DNA from: Lingula anatina
Lineage: Eukaryota; Brachiopoda; Lingulata; Lingulida; Lingulidae
Assembly: GCF_001039355.2 (NCBI RefSeq)
Contig: NW_019775697.1
Coordinates: 84,269 to 146,268 of the forward strand
Reading direction: 5' to 3'
DNA: 62,000 nucleotides
The notes beneath the pieces are model-generated. The model searched no databases, was not told the origin of the DNA, and worked only from the letters and a program-made list of their open reading frames with translations. Position numbers and translations under genes: made by a program. Positions 59,501 through 62,000 of this stretch are shown here, piece after piece; the stretch's first letter is position 1, and every line of letters starts with the position of its first letter.

Positions 59501-61546
59501 TAATAAGTGTTCCATCGAAGACTTTGAAAAAAAAATTGGGCACAGCGATTTTTTTCATCCATTTTGGGTCCAGTCTGCTCATTCACTCCAGTGTATTATC
59601 AATGTTAAGAGCCCATGGCCAGAACTATTGTAGCAGGGGTAGTGGTGTTAATCTCTTATCTGGCTGTGTACTTGTTGTGGTAGACTATCCTCTCTTTTGT
59701 TGCCCTCCATGACTGGTGACTCAGCACTTGCGGAACCTAGAAAAAAAATAGAGCACAATTCACTTAATGATCCATCAAAGCGAATCTACTCACACCAACT
59801 GCTGGGCTGATGAACTGATAGACACAGAGGCCAAGCCACTGCTTAACTTTAAAAAAAATAAAAAGCGGGGAAATCGTGCAGCTCCTAAGATGAAATGCAG
59901 TAGCTGTGAAAGCAAAAGGGGGTAAAAACTACTGCTTGAAGTTGCACTTTCAGAAGTGGGTATTGGCCCAATAGAAGGATTCCAAAATCAAAAATAAATA
60001 CCCTGCATCTCTGCAGGACACCTCTGTCTTTATAAGGATGACCATGCGTTATCTGTTATGTCATGTTTGTTAATCCTTTGAGGGTCACGATGATATATGT
60101 GATGTGGATTTAAAAATGTTTTTGCAAATCAAATCACATTTTGAAACAGGTAACGGCACATTTTTACTCAATGACGTAACTGGAAAACCTGAATATCAAG
60201 CCTTCATATCTATTTTAGTCTGTACTGAGAATGGGAATAAGATGTCTGTGTCATGTCCCAAGGATGTTTGCATATCTAAGAGGGAAAATAATGTAATGGC
60301 CCTATCAGTTAAAAATACCGGATATATGGCCATTATAGCAAACAAAACAAGTTTACACAAACTATAGAGAACTGGATAAGAAATCTGTACACAGGTCAAA
60401 ATCAAAATTTTAAATATAAGTATTTAAATTGTCATTTGAAGCCCAATCAGTATGCCATAATTGCTTAATAAATATGACTTAAGAATTAAAAGATATAAGT
60501 AAGCAAGTTGGATTATATTTAAAGGACATTTTAAAATTCAAATTCTTTTCATGCAATATTCTTACATATTCCAAAAGTTGTTATCAATTTTATCAGCTGG
60601 GGATGCTATTTACTTGAACTAACACTCACTATCTAAACCAAAAGTAACTGTTTACAGAGAATTACCCAAAATAAATCAATTTTACTTACATTTTAATTTT
60701 GCTGGAACAATAAAATAGTTTGTTCCTTTTTCACTTTGAGAAAATGAAAAGGAGAGTATGTATAGTCATATATTGCACACAATGTGGAAAATATCTGGGT
60801 TTTTTATTAGTAATGGCACAACATTAGGCTGTTTGAGCAGGAAATATCATGGGAAAGTCCTTGAGTCAGTGTGATTACCTGAGGCCCATTGGATTTTTTT
60901 TGCTGAAGATTGTTTACTGCAAGAACTGAATATCAAAAATCTAGGTTTTTACAGGCATGACTGACCAAGCTGGACAGTCTCTAGCCGGACAAAGGGAAAC
61001 ACTGCACTGCACTCACAAAGTACTTTAACCAGCCCCTCCAATGAGCCATTGTATCGTGCAGTTACTTAAAACATGGTCGAGGCTTGAAGGAAAGAAGATA
61101 CTTTGATATATGCACTAATGATATACTTTTGCCATAATTTTCATGGGTTGTGTGTCAGTAACAACCTACAAAAGTACAATGACACACCCATTCTGAGAGC
61201 TAAAGTAATTAATGAACTTCTTCGATACTTCTTTTAAATACATCTCAAATGAATTAGAGAGAAAAAAGAATTCTGATAATGCTTTAAGAGGAAAAAGTGT
61301 TTTTCTTCTCTTGTACTTACAGCTTAAAATATGAGGACCTTTGTCTTGTGCAACTTATAAAAGATATCTATTAAATCACTTATAAATCATTATGAAATAT
61401 TCCTTACTGTACTATTAAAGATGTTATTAATAGTGCCCCTAATTTTTTTTTTTTTTTGGTATGGGACAGACTAATGAAAATATTCCTCACATCATTAAAT
61501 TTGAGAAAAAGCAGTGAGCAGCTTTCACTTTAAGGGATAACAACTA
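56540..61546. other. Region downstream of MEX3 without a recognisable gene
   Basis: AT-rich and unique-looking. No conserved exon was found on either strand. TTTATT near 58560 (AATAAA on the minus strand) and an acceptor-like pyrimidine tract ending at 59737 on the minus strand leave room for the 3' end of a minus-strand gene whose body lies to the right. This is weak. Confidence 0.4.
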
Positions 61547-61855
61547 TTCATTTTGGCCAAAAAATGAATTTTCCTGGGGTAAACAGCAATTTTCCCATAC
61601 TTACCAATGGTTAATGAATCCATTTCTACATTCAAAGTTAGTCCCCGTTTTTTTTTTTTTTTCTCAAAAGTTAGTTATATACAGAGTATAGCCATCTATG
61701 GAGGTCACGTGGTCAAATGGCAAGCACAGATTTCAGATTTATTGCTATAATTGCCGTTTTTGTGGTAAAATAGAATTATATCCTCTTTCTATAAGTTGTT
61801 TACAATGTATTTATTAGGAAATATAGATCTCATACGAAGAGTTATCCCTTTAACT
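61547..61855 (+). repeat. Interspersed repeat, copy B
   Basis: This is the partner of 10008-10365, in the same orientation and collinear from TTCATTTTGGCC to CATACGAAGAGTT. It lacks the T/TG tract of copy A. It shows that this roughly 310-bp unit is a dispersed family in the genome. Confidence 0.75.
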
Positions 61856-62000
61856 TAGACATAAAATTTGGCAATCCTCAATGCTATAATGTGGTGTAAA
61901 GGGAGGCTAGGAAACAGCACTTAACAAGATCCTTCATACAGTAAAGACCATGAAAAAAAATAGCTTCATCTAGTCTTTCCTAAAATATTTATTTCGTAAT

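Noticed and set aside
60104-60367. 87-codon plus-strand frame
   Set aside because: Composition and lack of motifs suit chance in AT-rich DNA.
1-62000. tRNA, rRNA, CRISPR array or bacterial-type operon
   Set aside because: I found no cloverleaf with proper A and B boxes, no rRNA-like sequence and no regular repeat-spacer array. The gene structure is eukaryotic throughout.

Overview
This is a nuclear genomic window from a bilaterian animal. The genes are split by many short, AT-rich GT-AG introns. The gene set is metazoan: a COG1 Golgi-tethering subunit, a MEX3 KH/RING RNA-binding protein, a peptide G-protein-coupled receptor of the ecdysis-triggering-hormone/TRH receptor type, and the 3' end of a gene resembling AP5B1. 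The dense miniature transposons, and a repeat family built like the oyster 'pearl' elements, suggest a marine invertebrate (lophotrochozoan or invertebrate deuterostome). The phylum cannot be fixed from the sequence.

Layout. 1-640 is a decayed repeat. 1414-2782 (+) holds the last five exons of the AP5B1-like gene, which converges on the receptor gene (-). About 3.25 kb covering the end of the AP5B1-like gene and the receptor's terminal exon occurs twice in tandem (2125-5356 and 5430-8686). The copies are joined at a mobile-element end and a single N at 5429, and I read this as two alleles laid end to end by the assembler. The receptor's first exon is at 10475-10898 (-). 10.9-17.3 kb is repeat-rich: an old tandem duplication whose copies carry different insertions, an element with 160-bp core repeats, and a 688-bp Harbinger-like foldback element. 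COG1 (+) fills 17358-31253 in 26 coding exons that I could splice in frame throughout, giving 956 aa. Its introns hold a perfect-arm hairpin transposon, a LINE relic, a copied exon tail and a 26-bp minisatellite made from its own splice donor. 31.5-53.7 kb has no recognisable gene, only simple repeats, two miniature transposons and some possible regulatory islands. MEX3 (+) lies at 53981-55679 in two coding exons. 56.5-62.0 kb is again without a clear gene.

The genes do not form a pathway. COG1 and an AP-5 subunit both act in membrane traffic, but their proximity here need not mean anything. The most unusual material is in the repeats: the allelic duplication junction, the core-repeat element family, the decoy splice donors in COG1 and several TAA-flanked hairpin elements.
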